A stretch of DNA of 64,000 nt from Paraburkholderia caffeinitolerans (GTDB lineage: Bacteria; Pseudomonadota; Gammaproteobacteria; Burkholderiales; Burkholderiaceae), in contig NZ_CADIKL010000014.1 of assembly GCF_902859945.1 (NCBI RefSeq), forward strand, positions 62,001-126,000, in the 5' to 3' direction. The notes beneath the pieces are model-generated. The model was given only the letters and a program-made list of their open reading frames with translations. It ran no database searches and had not been told where the DNA came from. A program made the translations under genes and the position numbers. Shown here one piece after another: positions 1 through 8,066 of this stretch; position 1 is the stretch's first letter; each line of letters begins with the position of its first letter.

Positions 1-1085
1 GCAAGCGCATTTACGGCGACACGATCCCGACCGTCGCCAGCGACAAGCGCATCGTCGTGACCAAGGAACCCGTTGGCGTGTGCGCCGCGATCACGCCGTG
101 GAACTTCCCCGCCGCGATGATCACGCGCAAGGTCGGCCCCGCGCTCGCAGCCGGCTGCCCGATCGTGCTCAAGCCCGCCGAAGCCACGCCGCTCTCAGCG
201 CTCGCGCTGGCCGTGCTGGCCGAGCGCGCAGGCGTGCCCGCCGGCATCTTCAGCGTCGTCACCGGCGACCCGAAGGCCATCGGCGGCGAACTCACGAGCA
301 ACCCCACCGTGCGCAAGCTCTCGTTCACGGGCTCGACGCCGGTTGGCCGCCTGCTGATGGGCCAATGCGCGGCGACGGTCAAGAAGGTCTCGCTCGAACT
401 GGGCGGCAACGCGCCGTTCATCGTCTTTGAAGACGCCGATATTGACGCGGCAGTGGCCGGTGCCATCATCTCGAAGTATCGCAACAGCGGCCAGACCTGC
501 GTGTGCACGAACCGCTTCTACGTGCACGACGCCGTCTACGACACGTTCGCGGCAAAGCTGCGCGATGCAGTGGAAAAGCTCAAGGTCGGTCTCGGCACCG
601 AAGCCGGCGTGACGCAAGGTCCGCTCATCAACGAAGCGGCCGTGCTGAAGGTGGAATCGCACATCGAGGACGCGCTCGCGAAGGGCGCACAAGTGCTCAC
701 GGGCGGCAAGCGCCACGCGCTCGGCCATGGCTTCTTCGAGCCCACCGTGATCACCAACGTCACGCCCGCGATGAAGGTCGCACGCGACGAAACGTTCGGC
801 CCGCTCGCGCCGCTGTTCCGCTTCTCGTCGGACGAGGAAGTGATCAAGATGGCCAACGACACCGAGTTCGGCCTCGCTGCCTACTTCTACAGCCGCGACA
901 TCGGCCGCGTGTGGCGTGTGGCGGAAGCGCTCGAATACGGCATGGTGGGCATCAACACCGGCCTGATCTCGAACGAAGTCGCGCCGTTCGGCGGCGTGAA
1001 GCAGTCGGGCCTCGGCCGCGAAGGCTCGCACTATGGCGTGGATGACTACGTCGTCGTCAAGTACATGTGCATGGCAGGCATGTAA
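1..1085 (+). CDS. gabD: NAD(P)-dependent succinate-semialdehyde dehydrogenase, 3' part
   Basis: Aldehyde dehydrogenase superfamily enzyme, best matched to succinate-semialdehyde dehydrogenase, which oxidises succinate semialdehyde to succinate at the end of GABA degradation in the cytosol. The gene is cut by the window edge; 360 codons are visible in frame 3, so about 120 N-terminal residues of a usual 480 are missing. The catalytic glutamate in LELGG (codon at 396-398) and the catalytic cysteine in GQTC (codon 498-500) are present, as is the ITPWNFP cofactor-binding segment. The C-terminal FGGVKQSGLGREGS segment is typical of GabD. The substrate is inferred from these family features; another semialdehyde dehydrogenase is possible. 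A short G+C hairpin and then a long inverted repeat follow the stop codon. Confidence 0.88.
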   Translation, partial: KRIYGDTIPTVASDKRIVVTKEPVGVCAAITPWNFPAAMITRKVGPALAAGCPIVLKPAEATPLSALALAVLAERAGVPAGIFSVVTGDPKAIGGELTSNPTVRKLSFTGSTPVGRLLMGQCAATVKKVSLELGGNAPFIVFEDADIDAAVAGAIISKYRNSGQTCVCTNRFYVHDAVYDTFAAKLRDAVEKLKVGLGTEAGVTQGPLINEAAVLKVESHIEDALAKGAQVLTGGKRHALGHGFFEPTVITNVTPAMKVARDETFGPLAPLFRFSSDEEVIKMANDTEFGLAAYFYSRDIGRVWRVAEALEYGMVGINTGLISNEVAPFGGVKQSGLGREGSHYGVDDYVVVKYMCMAGM

Positions 1086-1117
1086 GCCCTCGCCAGAAAC
1101 TCAGCAGGACGAAAAAC

Positions 1118-1136
1118 GGGCGCCGTAAAGGCGCCC
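1118..1136 (+). terminator. Short G+C hairpin after gabD
   Basis: A 7-bp perfect stem (GGGCGCC / GGCGCCC) with loop GTAAA lies 32 bases after the gabD stop. No T-run follows, so on its own it is a weak terminator candidate. It sits just before the larger inverted repeat at 1143-1195. Confidence 0.45.
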
Positions 1137-1142
1137 GCCAAT

Positions 1143-1195
1143 AACAGAAACGCCGGCATATCGTGGTCGATCCGCGATATGCCGGCGTTTCTGTT
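1143..1195. terminator. Perfect 21-bp inverted repeat between convergent genes
   Basis: Left arm 1143-1163 and right arm 1175-1195 are exact reverse complements around an 11-base spacer. The arms end in AACAGAAA / TTTCTGTT, giving a U-rich 3' side in both directions. It lies between gabD (+) and the convergent exported-protein gene (-), so a bidirectional terminator is the simplest reading. It is much longer than the other terminators here. Confidence 0.6.
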
Positions 1196-1258
1196 TATTC
1201 CTGCTTGTTTCTGCTGGTGCAACCGGGCCGCGCGGCCCGGCACTGCTTGTTTTGCAGC

Positions 1259-1876
1259 TTAGTTCGCCGTTGCGCCAACCGGCGTAATTTGCGTCGCGTA
1301 AGCGGAGATGAATACGGCGTGAATGGTGTCGCCAACCTTCAGCTTCTTCAGATCGACGTCGGGCGTAGCTTCGAGCGTGACCGTCTGATACGCGCCGCGC
1401 AGCGTCACTTCGCGCTTCTTCGCGTTGATGTGCTGCACGGTGGCCTGAACTTCGACCTGGCGCGCCGCGTCGTAGCCCGACGAGGCCGGGAGGTAGACGT
1501 TCGTGTCGACACGCTTGCGAATGCCCTTGTCCTTGCCCGTCACTTTATCGGCCGTCACGAGCAGCGCGTTCTTGTAGAGCACGTCGACGGTGTCACCCAC
1601 GTTGAGCTGGTCGAAGTTGGCGACTTGCTGGCTCAGCGCGATCTGAACGTCATTGCCGCGCGGACCGCGCAGCGTGACCACGCGCGACGCACGGTCGATG
1701 CCGACGATCTTGGCCTGCACGTGGACCGGCGGGATGTTCGCGACGATATCTTGCGTCGCGCTCGCGAGCGCCGATTGAGCCTGGGGCGCTGACGCCGGCT
1801 GCTCCGTTTGCGCCGATGCCGCTTGCGCGAACGCCATGCCAAGTACCACTGCCGCCAACGCTGTTGCCTTCATCAT
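1259..1876 (-). CDS. Exported protein with two tandem beta-type repeats, unknown function
   Basis: I do not recognise a named family. The N-terminus (MMKATALAAVVLGMAFAQAASAQ) is a clear Sec signal peptide, so the mature protein should be periplasmic. The rest is an internal duplication. One copy runs over about residues 52-105 and one over about 140-195, each with the pattern VQA-x-V-x2-I ... VTLRG ... L-x-VGDT ... T. This suggests two small beta-barrel or OB-like modules of the kind seen in exported proteins of Burkholderia. The start is ATG at 1876, with GAGGAG seven bases upstream; a longer reading would begin at a TTG that lies inside the ribosome-binding site. The gene stands alone. Confidence 0.75.
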   Translation of the reverse strand: MMKATALAAVVLGMAFAQAASAQTEQPASAPQAQSALASATQDIVANIPPVHVQAKIVGIDRASRVVTLRGPRGNDVQIALSQQVANFDQLNVGDTVDVLYKNALLVTADKVTGKDKGIRKRVDTNVYLPASSGYDAARQVEVQATVQHINAKKREVTLRGAYQTVTLEATPDVDLKKLKVGDTIHAVFISAYATQITPVGATAN

Positions 1877-1891
1877 CCGTATTCTCCTCAA

Positions 1892-2197
1892 AAATCGGGG
1901 GTTATTTTCGCTGCAACGGCTTGCGCCGAAGTGTGAGGATTCTACGCGTGCCGATCAAAAACCGACTAGTAGATGGCCAAGGGCCGCGTCAGATTAAGCG
2001 AAACGTATAACAAAAAACAACGCTTCTTTGATCAGCCTCGAATGCGAAACAATACCGATAATTTTTCTCAATTTTGAAACGTTGCATTGGCGCGCGGAAT
2101 ACAAAAAGCCGCGAATCCGAAGATTCGCGGCTTGGGTAACGCGTTGGCGATACGGCGGCTCAGGCTTGCTTCAACCGCCTGATCAGCCTGAACGGTA
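1892..2197. other. Intergenic stretch, divergent promoters and thiolase terminator
   Basis: About 300 bases without a credible gene. The left part holds the promoter side of the exported-protein gene and is comparatively A+T-rich. The right part holds the hairpin at 2106-2133. Short open frames here lack ribosome-binding sites. Confidence 0.6.
2106..2133 (-). terminator. Intrinsic terminator of the thiolase gene
   Basis: A perfect 12-bp stem (AAGCCGCGAATC / GATTCGCGGCTT) with loop CGAA. Read on the minus strand it is followed by a T-run, and it lies about 65 bases beyond the thiolase stop codon. Confidence 0.85.
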
Positions 2198-3400
2198 TCA
2201 AATGCGCTCGATGGCGATGGCGATGCCCTGGCCCACGCCGATGCACATCGTGCACAGCGCATAGCGCCCTTGCGTGCGATGCAATTGGTACATCGCTGTG
2301 GTCACGAGACGCGCGCCGCTCATGCCCAGCGGATGCCCCAGCGCGATTGCGCCGCCATTCGGGTTGACGCGTGGATCGTTATCGGCCACGCCGAGCATGC
2401 GCAGCACGGCCAGGCCTTGCGAGGCGAATGCTTCGTTGAGCTCGATGACGTCGAACTGGTCGATGGTCATGTTCAGGTTCGCGAGCAGCTTCTGCGTGGC
2501 GGGCGCCGGGCCGATGCCCATCACGCGCGGCGCAACGCCCGCGGTCGCGATGCCGAGCACGCGCGCACGCGGCGTGAGGCCGAAGCGCTTCGCGTTGGCC
2601 TCGTTCGCGAGCAGCAGCGCGCATGCGCCGTCGTTCACGCCCGATGCATTGCCCGCCGTAACCGAGCCATCCGGGCTCACGACGCCCTTGAGCTTCGCCA
2701 GCGTCTCGAGGCTCGTCTCACGCGGATGCTCGTCGCGCGACACTACGAGCGGATCGCCCTTCTTCTGCGCGATCGTCACTGCAACGATTTCCTGCGCGAG
2801 CGTGCCATCTGCCTGTGCGCGCGCGGCCTTCTGTTGACTGCGCAGCGCGAACGCGTCCTGATCGGCGCGGCTCACGCCGTAATCGACGGCGACGTTCTCG
2901 GCGGTCTCCGGCATCGAGTCCACCCCGTACAGCTGCTTCATCAGCTTGTTCACGAAGCGCCAGCCGATGGTCGTGTCGTAGATCGCGGCGTCGCGAGCGA
3001 ACGCGCTTGCCGCCTTGCCCATCACGAACGGCGCACGGCTCATGCTCTCCACGCCGCCCGCGATCATCAGGCCCGCCTCGCCCGACTTGAGCGCACGCGC
3101 GGCAATGCCCACGGCATCCATGCCCGAACCGCAGAGACGATTCACCGTCGAACCCGGCACGGCCTGCGGCAGGCCCGCCAGCAGCGACGACATGCGCGCG
3201 ACGTTACGATTGTCTTCGCCCGCCTGGTTCGCGCAGCCGTAGATCACGTCGTCGATCGCCGCCCAGTCCACCTCCTTGTTGCGCTCCATGAGCGCCTTGA
3301 GCGGCACGGCGCCGAGGTCGTCGGCGCGAACCTGCGCAAGGGCGCCCGCGTAGCGGCCGATCGGCGTGCGTATCGCGTCACAGATAAATGCTTCCGTCAT
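2198..3400 (-). CDS. pcaF: 3-oxoadipyl-CoA / acetyl-CoA acyltransferase (thiolase)
   Basis: A 400-residue thiolase that cleaves beta-ketoadipyl-CoA with CoA to succinyl-CoA and acetyl-CoA, the last step of the beta-ketoadipate pathway, in the cytosol. The nucleophilic cysteine is Cys90 (RLCGSGMDAV), the catalytic histidine is His356 (GHPLG) and the second cysteine is Cys386 (CIGVGQG). The N-terminus, beginning EAFICDAIRTPIGRY, is typical of PcaF and of the phenylacetate homologue PaaJ. The start at 3400 has GGAGACTC just upstream. The CoA-transferase genes pcaIJ, often adjacent, are not here. An IclR-type operator lies about 30 bases upstream, which favours pca-type regulation over a general thiolase. 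PaaJ or a general acetyl-CoA acetyltransferase cannot be excluded. Confidence 0.85.
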   Translation of the reverse strand: MTEAFICDAIRTPIGRYAGALAQVRADDLGAVPLKALMERNKEVDWAAIDDVIYGCANQAGEDNRNVARMSSLLAGLPQAVPGSTVNRLCGSGMDAVGIAARALKSGEAGLMIAGGVESMSRAPFVMGKAASAFARDAAIYDTTIGWRFVNKLMKQLYGVDSMPETAENVAVDYGVSRADQDAFALRSQQKAARAQADGTLAQEIVAVTIAQKKGDPLVVSRDEHPRETSLETLAKLKGVVSPDGSVTAGNASGVNDGACALLLANEANAKRFGLTPRARVLGIATAGVAPRVMGIGPAPATQKLLANLNMTIDQFDVIELNEAFASQGLAVLRMLGVADNDPRVNPNGGAIALGHPLGMSGARLVTTAMYQLHRTQGRYALCTMCIGVGQGIAIAIERI

Positions 3401-3427
3401 GAGAGTCTCCAGTTTCAGATGCAATTT

Positions 3428-3461
3428 GTTCGTTAAGCGAACCAATGACCGATAAACGAAC
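3428..3461 (-). promoter_or_regulatory. Tandem IclR-type (PcaR/PobR-like) operator upstream of thiolase
   Basis: A perfect 15-base palindrome with 5-bp arms (GTTCG TTAAG CGAAC) lies at 3428-3442. Nineteen bases on, at 3447-3461, is a second site that reads GTTCGTTTATCGGTC on the minus strand. Both match the GTTCG-N5-CG form known for IclR-family PcaR, PcaU and PobR operators. The likely ligand-responsive regulator is the IclR gene at 8067-8891. The assignment is by motif only. Confidence 0.6.
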
Positions 3462-3552
3462 AATCGGCGTTCATAATAGGCGTCGCGTCGCGCGGGTGTC
3501 AAGCTGGCATCTCACCTGATCGGCACGCCAAATTCCATCAGATGAAATGAAA

Positions 3553-3585
3553 ACGGCCGCACAGAACCCATGTCTGTGCGGCCGT
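3553..3585 (-). terminator. Terminator of the cyo operon
   Basis: A perfect 13-bp stem (ACGGCCGCACAGA / TCTGTGCGGCCGT) with a 7-base loop. On the minus strand the T-rich sequence TTTTCATTTCAT follows, and it lies about 38 bases beyond the cyoD stop. Confidence 0.85.
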
Positions 3586-3622
3586 CAGCCTGCGCGCCGA
3601 GGCGCCGGGCAGAACCCGTGGG

Positions 3623-3943
3623 TTACCGGGACATCATATTCATACCGACGTTGTGCATGACCCAAATCGTGCCGAAGATCAGGAACGCAGCGGCCAGCAC
3701 AGTATAGGCGAGCGAGAGCACGTTCCAGCCCTGCTCCGACGACGTGTTCAGATGCAGGAAGAACACGAGGTGCACGACCACCTGCACGAAGGCGAGCACG
3801 GCGAGCACGACCATCATGGTGTTCGGCGCCAGCGTGCCGTGCATGACGATGCCGAACGCGCCGGCGGTCAACAGCACCGCGAGAATAAAGCCCGCAACAT
3901 AGCTGCCGAGGCTGCCATGGGCTTCGCTATGAGAATGCGCCAT
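3623..3943 (-). CDS. cyoD: Cytochrome bo3 ubiquinol oxidase subunit IV
   Basis: A 106-residue integral membrane protein, the usual size of CyoD. It supports assembly and CuB binding of the cytochrome bo3 ubiquinol oxidase in the inner membrane. Three hydrophobic helices are visible: about 15-36, 42-63 and 75-97. The cytoplasmic His-rich start (MAHSHSEAHG) and the VHLVFFLHLNTSSEQ loop are typical. It is the last gene of the cyoABCD operon, directly after cyoC with no spacer, and is followed by a strong terminator. No cyoE (heme O synthase) follows, unlike the E. coli operon. Confidence 0.95.
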   Translation of the reverse strand: MAHSHSEAHGSLGSYVAGFILAVLLTAGAFGIVMHGTLAPNTMMVVLAVLAFVQVVVHLVFFLHLNTSSEQGWNVLSLAYTVLAAAFLIFGTIWVMHNVGMNMMSR

Positions 3944-4555
3944 TTAAATCACGCTCCCGAGATAGACAAAGGTAAACACGCAGATCCACACCACGTCGAG
4001 GAAGTGCCAGAAAAGGCTCAGGCACGTGAGGCGGCGCACTTCCCGCTCGTCCAACTGCGGACGGCGCAGAACCTGCACCATCAGCACGGCCATCCAGACG
4101 AGGCCGAAGAAGACGTGCACACCGTGCGTGCTGACCAGCACGAAGAACGACGAGAGGAACGCGCTGCGCTGCGGGCCTGCGCCTTCCGCGATCAGGTGCG
4201 AGAACTCGCGCAATTCCAGCACGAGGAACAGCACGCCCAGAACGAAGGTCACGGCCAGCCAGCCGACGACCGCGCCGCTCTTGCGCTGCTGCGCGCCGAG
4301 CATGGCAAAGCCGTAGGTGATGCTGGAAACCAGCAGCACGGCGGTTTCGACTGCAACGTCGCTGATGTTGAACAGGTCCTTGCCCGTTGGGCCGCCCGCG
4401 AACTGATGCCCGAGCACCCCGAACGTCGCGAACAGCGCCGCGAACAGGACGCAGTCCGTCATCAGGTAGACCCAGAATCCGAACACGGAATGCGACGGCG
4501 GGTGATCGTCGTGATCGAAATCGGCAAGCGTTGCCGGATTGGTTTTTTGCAACAT
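3944..4555 (-). CDS. cyoC: Cytochrome bo3 ubiquinol oxidase subunit III
   Basis: A 203-residue subunit III of the heme-copper quinol oxidase, in the inner membrane, with five predicted transmembrane helices after a soluble N-terminus of about 25 residues. HGVHVFFGLVWMAVL and the closing FWHFLDVVWICVFTFVYL segment are strongly conserved in CyoC and CoxC. The start ATG shares one base with the cyoB stop (TGATG), so translation is probably coupled. Length matches the family (about 204). Confidence 0.96.
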   Translation of the reverse strand: MLQKTNPATLADFDHDDHPPSHSVFGFWVYLMTDCVLFAALFATFGVLGHQFAGGPTGKDLFNISDVAVETAVLLVSSITYGFAMLGAQQRKSGAVVGWLAVTFVLGVLFLVLELREFSHLIAEGAGPQRSAFLSSFFVLVSTHGVHVFFGLVWMAVLMVQVLRRPQLDEREVRRLTCLSLFWHFLDVVWICVFTFVYLGSVI

Positions 4556-6561
4556 CAGTTAGCCTCCACAGCGACCAGTTCGCGCTCGGCTGCAACCGCC
4601 GCGCGATGACGCTTCTCTTCGATCTCGCGAACCTTCGCGGCCGGAATGTAGTAGCCGTCGTCGTCGCTAAAGCTGCGTGCGGCGACGATAACGACGATGG
4701 CGATAAAGGCGAGCACGCCGAGCCACGTGATATGCCAGACACCCGCGAAACCCAGCAACAGACTGAACACGCCGATGAAAAAGCCCGCCGAAGTATTCGA
4801 CGGCATGTGAATGTCTTTGTACTTCGCGGCGAGGCCCATGCCACGGCCCGTTTCCTTCATGTGGGTGAAGGCGTCGAGTTCCTGCACCTGCGGAATGAGC
4901 GCAAAGTTATAGACCGGCGGCGGCGACGAAGTCGCCCATTCGAGGGTGCGGCCATCCCACGGATCGCCGGTGACGTCGTGGCATTCAGCCTTGTTCCGGT
5001 TCACGAACGCCATCACCCACTGCAGCACCTGAAACACCACGCCAACCGCGATGATGGCCACGCCAATGGCGGCCACGATGAAGTACGGCTGCCATGCGGG
5101 GTTGTCGTAGTGGTTCAGGCGGCGGGTTGCGCCCATGAAGCCGAGCACGTAGATCGGCACAAACGCCACATAGAAGCCCACGAACCAGCACCAGAACGAC
5201 GCCTTGCCGAGCTTTTCGCTGGGCTTGATGCCGAACACCTTCGGGAACCAGTAATGCAGGCCCGCGAGGTAGCCGAACACCACGCCGCCGATGATGGCGT
5301 TATGGAAGTGAGCAATCAGGAACAGCGAATTGTGCAGCACGAAGTCCGCGCCCGGAATGGCCATCATCACGCCGGTCATACCGCCGATCGAGAACGTGAC
5401 CATGAAGCCGATCGTCCAGAGCACCGGTGCGGTGAAATGCACGCGCCCGCGATACATCGTGAACAGCCAGTTGAAGATCTTCACGCCCGTGGGGATCGCG
5501 ATGATCATGGTGGCGATGCCGAAGAACGCGTTGACGTCGGCGCCCGAACCCATCGTGAAGAAGTGGTGCGCCCACACGAGGAACGCGAGAATCATGATGG
5601 CGCACGACGCATAAACCATCGTTTTGTAGCCGAACAGCGGCTTCTTGCAGAACGTGGCCATGACTTCCGAATAGATGCCGAACGCGGGCAGCACGAGGAT
5701 ATACACCTCGGGGTGGCCCCACGCCCAGATCAGGTTCAGGTACAGCATCATGTTGCCGCCGCCGTCGTTCGTGAAGAAGTGCATGCCGAGGTAGCGGTCG
5801 AAGCCCAGCAGCGCAACGGCGATCGTGAGGATCGGGAACGTGGCCATGATGAGCACGTTCGAGCACAGCGCGGTCCACGTGAACACCGGCATCTTCATGA
5901 GACTCATGCCCGGCGCGCGCATCTTGATGATGGTCACGAAGAAGTTGATGCCGGTAATGAGTGTGCCCACACCCGAAAGCTGCACGGCCCAGATGTAATA
6001 GTCGACCCCGACGCCCGGACTGAACTGCAACTCCGAGAGCGGCGGATACGCGAGCCAGCCCACCTGGGCGAACTCGCCGATCACGAGCGAGAGGTTGATG
6101 AGAATCGCACTGATGGCCGTCATCCAGAACGACAGCGAGTTCAGGAACGGGAACGCCACGTCGCGCGCGCCGATCTGCAGCGGCACGACGAGGTTGAACA
6201 GGCCGACCATGATCGCCATCGCCATGAAGAAGATCATGATGACGCCGTGCGCCGAGAAGATCTGGTCGTAGTGATGCGGCGGCAGGTAGCCCGGCGCGTC
6301 GAACGCGATGGCCTGCTGGATACGCATCATGACGGCGTCTGCGAAGCCGCGCACGAGCATGAGCACGGCGACGATCATGTACATGACGCCAATGCGCTTG
6401 TGGTCCACGCTCGTGATCCAATCGCTCCAGATGGTCTTCCACTTGCCCGTCACGGTCACAAGACCGAGCACGCCGATCACGATCAGCGCCATGAATGCCG
6501 CGGCGCCCATGATGATCGGCTGATCGAACGGAACTGCCTCTAATGTAAGTTTGCCGAACAT
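4555..6561 (-). CDS. cyoB: Cytochrome bo3 ubiquinol oxidase subunit I
   Basis: The catalytic subunit, which oxidises ubiquinol, reduces O2 to water and pumps protons. It is 668 residues (family about 663) with the 15-helix pattern of CyoB. Visible catalytic elements are WGHPEVYIL, which contains the CuB histidine and cross-linked tyrosine; VWAHHFFT, the two further CuB histidines; and IAHFHNAIIGG, the high-spin heme ligand region. I took the ATG at 6561 (MFGKLTLEAVPFDQP) because it matches CyoB N-termini; the open frame continues upstream into cyoA. It lies between cyoA (5-base gap) and cyoC (1-base overlap). Confidence 0.97.
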   Translation of the reverse strand: MFGKLTLEAVPFDQPIIMGAAAFMALIVIGVLGLVTVTGKWKTIWSDWITSVDHKRIGVMYMIVAVLMLVRGFADAVMMRIQQAIAFDAPGYLPPHHYDQIFSAHGVIMIFFMAMAIMVGLFNLVVPLQIGARDVAFPFLNSLSFWMTAISAILINLSLVIGEFAQVGWLAYPPLSELQFSPGVGVDYYIWAVQLSGVGTLITGINFFVTIIKMRAPGMSLMKMPVFTWTALCSNVLIMATFPILTIAVALLGFDRYLGMHFFTNDGGGNMMLYLNLIWAWGHPEVYILVLPAFGIYSEVMATFCKKPLFGYKTMVYASCAIMILAFLVWAHHFFTMGSGADVNAFFGIATMIIAIPTGVKIFNWLFTMYRGRVHFTAPVLWTIGFMVTFSIGGMTGVMMAIPGADFVLHNSLFLIAHFHNAIIGGVVFGYLAGLHYWFPKVFGIKPSEKLGKASFWCWFVGFYVAFVPIYVLGFMGATRRLNHYDNPAWQPYFIVAAIGVAIIAVGVVFQVLQWVMAFVNRNKAECHDVTGDPWDGRTLEWATSSPPPVYNFALIPQVQELDAFTHMKETGRGMGLAAKYKDIHMPSNTSAGFFIGVFSLLLGFAGVWHITWLGVLAFIAIVVIVAARSFSDDDGYYIPAAKVREIEEKRHRAAVAAERELVAVEAN

Positions 6562-6566
6562 GCCGC

Positions 6567-7457
6567 TTACCCCTTGGTCACGCACGACGGGTCGTTGAAA
6601 TCCGTGACGTGGCCGTTGTTGTACTTCCCAATGATGTTGTTGAAGAGCTTCGGGTCGACCGTCGAGAAGTACTCGACCGGCGCCTTCTCGCTGGGCTCCG
6701 AGACTTTCGCGTAGTGGTCCATCGAAAGCGAGGTTTGCGACGCCTTCACCTTCTGGACCCACGCGTCGAAGTCCTGCTGGCTCGTGGCAAGCGTGCGGAA
6801 CTTCATGTCCGAAAAGCCCTTGCCGCTGTAGTTGGCCGAGATGCCCGCGTAGTCGCCGGCGTGGTCCGCGATCAGGTGCAGGCGCGTTTGCATGCCCGCC
6901 ATCGCGTAGACCTGGGTGCCCAGTTGCGGGATGAAGAACGAGTTCATCACCGAATCCGACGTAATGCGGAAATTGACTGGCGTGCCCACCGGCACCGCGA
7001 GCTGGTTCACCGTGGCGATGCCGAGGTCCGGGTAGATAAAGAGCCACTTCCAGTCGAGCGCGACCACCTCGACATTGATGGGCTTGACGTTCGATTCGAT
7101 CGGCTTGTACGGGTCGAGCTCGTGGGAGGTCTTCCAGGTGAGGATCGCGAGGAACAGGATGATGACGGCCGGAATGCTCCACACGACCACTTCGATCGCG
7201 GTGGAATGCGCCCATTTAGGAGCGTAGGTGGCGTTGCGATTGGACGCGCGGTAGCGCCAGGCAAAAAAGAGCGTGAGCAGAATCACCGGCACCACCACGA
7301 GCAGCATGGCCCACGTGGCGGTGGCGATGAGGTGCTTTTCGGCCACGCCGATGCTGCCCTTGGGATCGAGCACGGTCAGTTCGCTGCACCCCGCGAGGGA
7401 GGCGAGCAGCCCGCTGCCGAGGGGGATTAACCACCTTTTGAAGGCTTTTCTCTTCAT
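6567..7457 (-). CDS. cyoA: Cytochrome bo3 ubiquinol oxidase subunit II (lipoprotein)
   Basis: The quinol-oxidase subunit II, first gene of the operon. A lipoprotein signal with lipobox LAGC (lipidated Cys24) is followed by two transmembrane helices at about 46-68 and 88-108, then a periplasmic cupredoxin-like domain. It contains DWKWLFIYPD and NSFFIPQLGTQVYAMAGMQT, both typical of CyoA. The CuA ligands of cytochrome c oxidases are absent, which marks it as a quinol oxidase. Length is 296 residues (family about 300-315). The upstream 600 bases are A+T-rich and hold the operon promoter. The GC-poor leader and lack of a strong Shine-Dalgarno leave the start slightly uncertain. Confidence 0.95.
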   Translation of the reverse strand: MKRKAFKRWLIPLGSGLLASLAGCSELTVLDPKGSIGVAEKHLIATATWAMLLVVVPVILLTLFFAWRYRASNRNATYAPKWAHSTAIEVVVWSIPAVIILFLAILTWKTSHELDPYKPIESNVKPINVEVVALDWKWLFIYPDLGIATVNQLAVPVGTPVNFRITSDSVMNSFFIPQLGTQVYAMAGMQTRLHLIADHAGDYAGISANYSGKGFSDMKFRTLATSQQDFDAWVQKVKASQTSLSMDHYAKVSEPSEKAPVEYFSTVDPKLFNNIIGKYNNGHVTDFNDPSCVTKG

Positions 7458-8066
7458 GTTTGCCTGCGTTTTGTTTAACTACCTGGACGCTTTCATGTAA
7501 TTGCGTCGCAAAAATGCCGGCGCAAAATACACCCCTTACGTGTTTGGGGAAATTCTACGGAAATGCGTTATCCGAAAATTTGATCCAGGCTAAGGTTTTC
7601 TGCTCGCGACAAAGCTATCCCGCACAAGCGCGACGGAAAGACGCAATTTACTTTCATCCACCCTTCATACGCACGCACAGCCAAGCACGGCGGGCTTCTC
7701 GCGTATGACGAATTTCCGGCAATGTGAAAACGTGGAAGGAGACAGAACGTAGAAAAAAGAGGAGTCAGAGAATCCCGACCGGGATCCGACAGTACTATTC
7801 GACTGGTCCAATGGAAAATAATCTGATATTGAAGCTCAGCCTTATTCAAGGCGCTTGCGTCTCTCCAATATCTACGTCAATACCAATATAAAGCCATCGA
7901 ATTGCGGCTAATCAAATATAAAGCCAATAAAATCTGTGAACACCTCGATTTTCCCGTCTCGACCGGCGTCGTCCGCCGCGCACCGGTTGGCGAATCCATG
8001 CGCTTGCGCTATTGTCATGGGTTCCTTACGCGCCGCCTCCAGCCCTTGATCCGACGCCACGACGCC
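7458..8066. other. Long A+T-rich divergent intergenic region, cyo and iclR promoters
   Basis: About 600 bases with much lower G+C than the flanks and no supported gene. It should hold the cyo promoter (minus strand) and the iclR promoter (plus strand). A 12-base direct repeat AATATAAAGCCA occurs at 7885-7896 and 7915-7926, exactly 30 bases apart, about 150 bases before the iclR start. The 93-codon frame at 7568-7849 has no family character. Confidence 0.55.

Noticed and set aside
4387..6543. 718-codon open frame on the plus strand across cyoC and cyoB
   Set aside because: It is the antisense shadow of cyoB in high-G+C DNA. It is rich in His, Arg and Glu, has no family character and no ribosome-binding site.
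2198..7457. Thiolase as a downstream member of the cyo operon
   Set aside because: A strong terminator at 3553-3585 and a separate IclR-type operator and promoter region lie between them.
7568..7849. 93-codon minus-strand frame upstream of cyoA
   Set aside because: Lies in the A+T-rich promoter region, has no Shine-Dalgarno and no family character.
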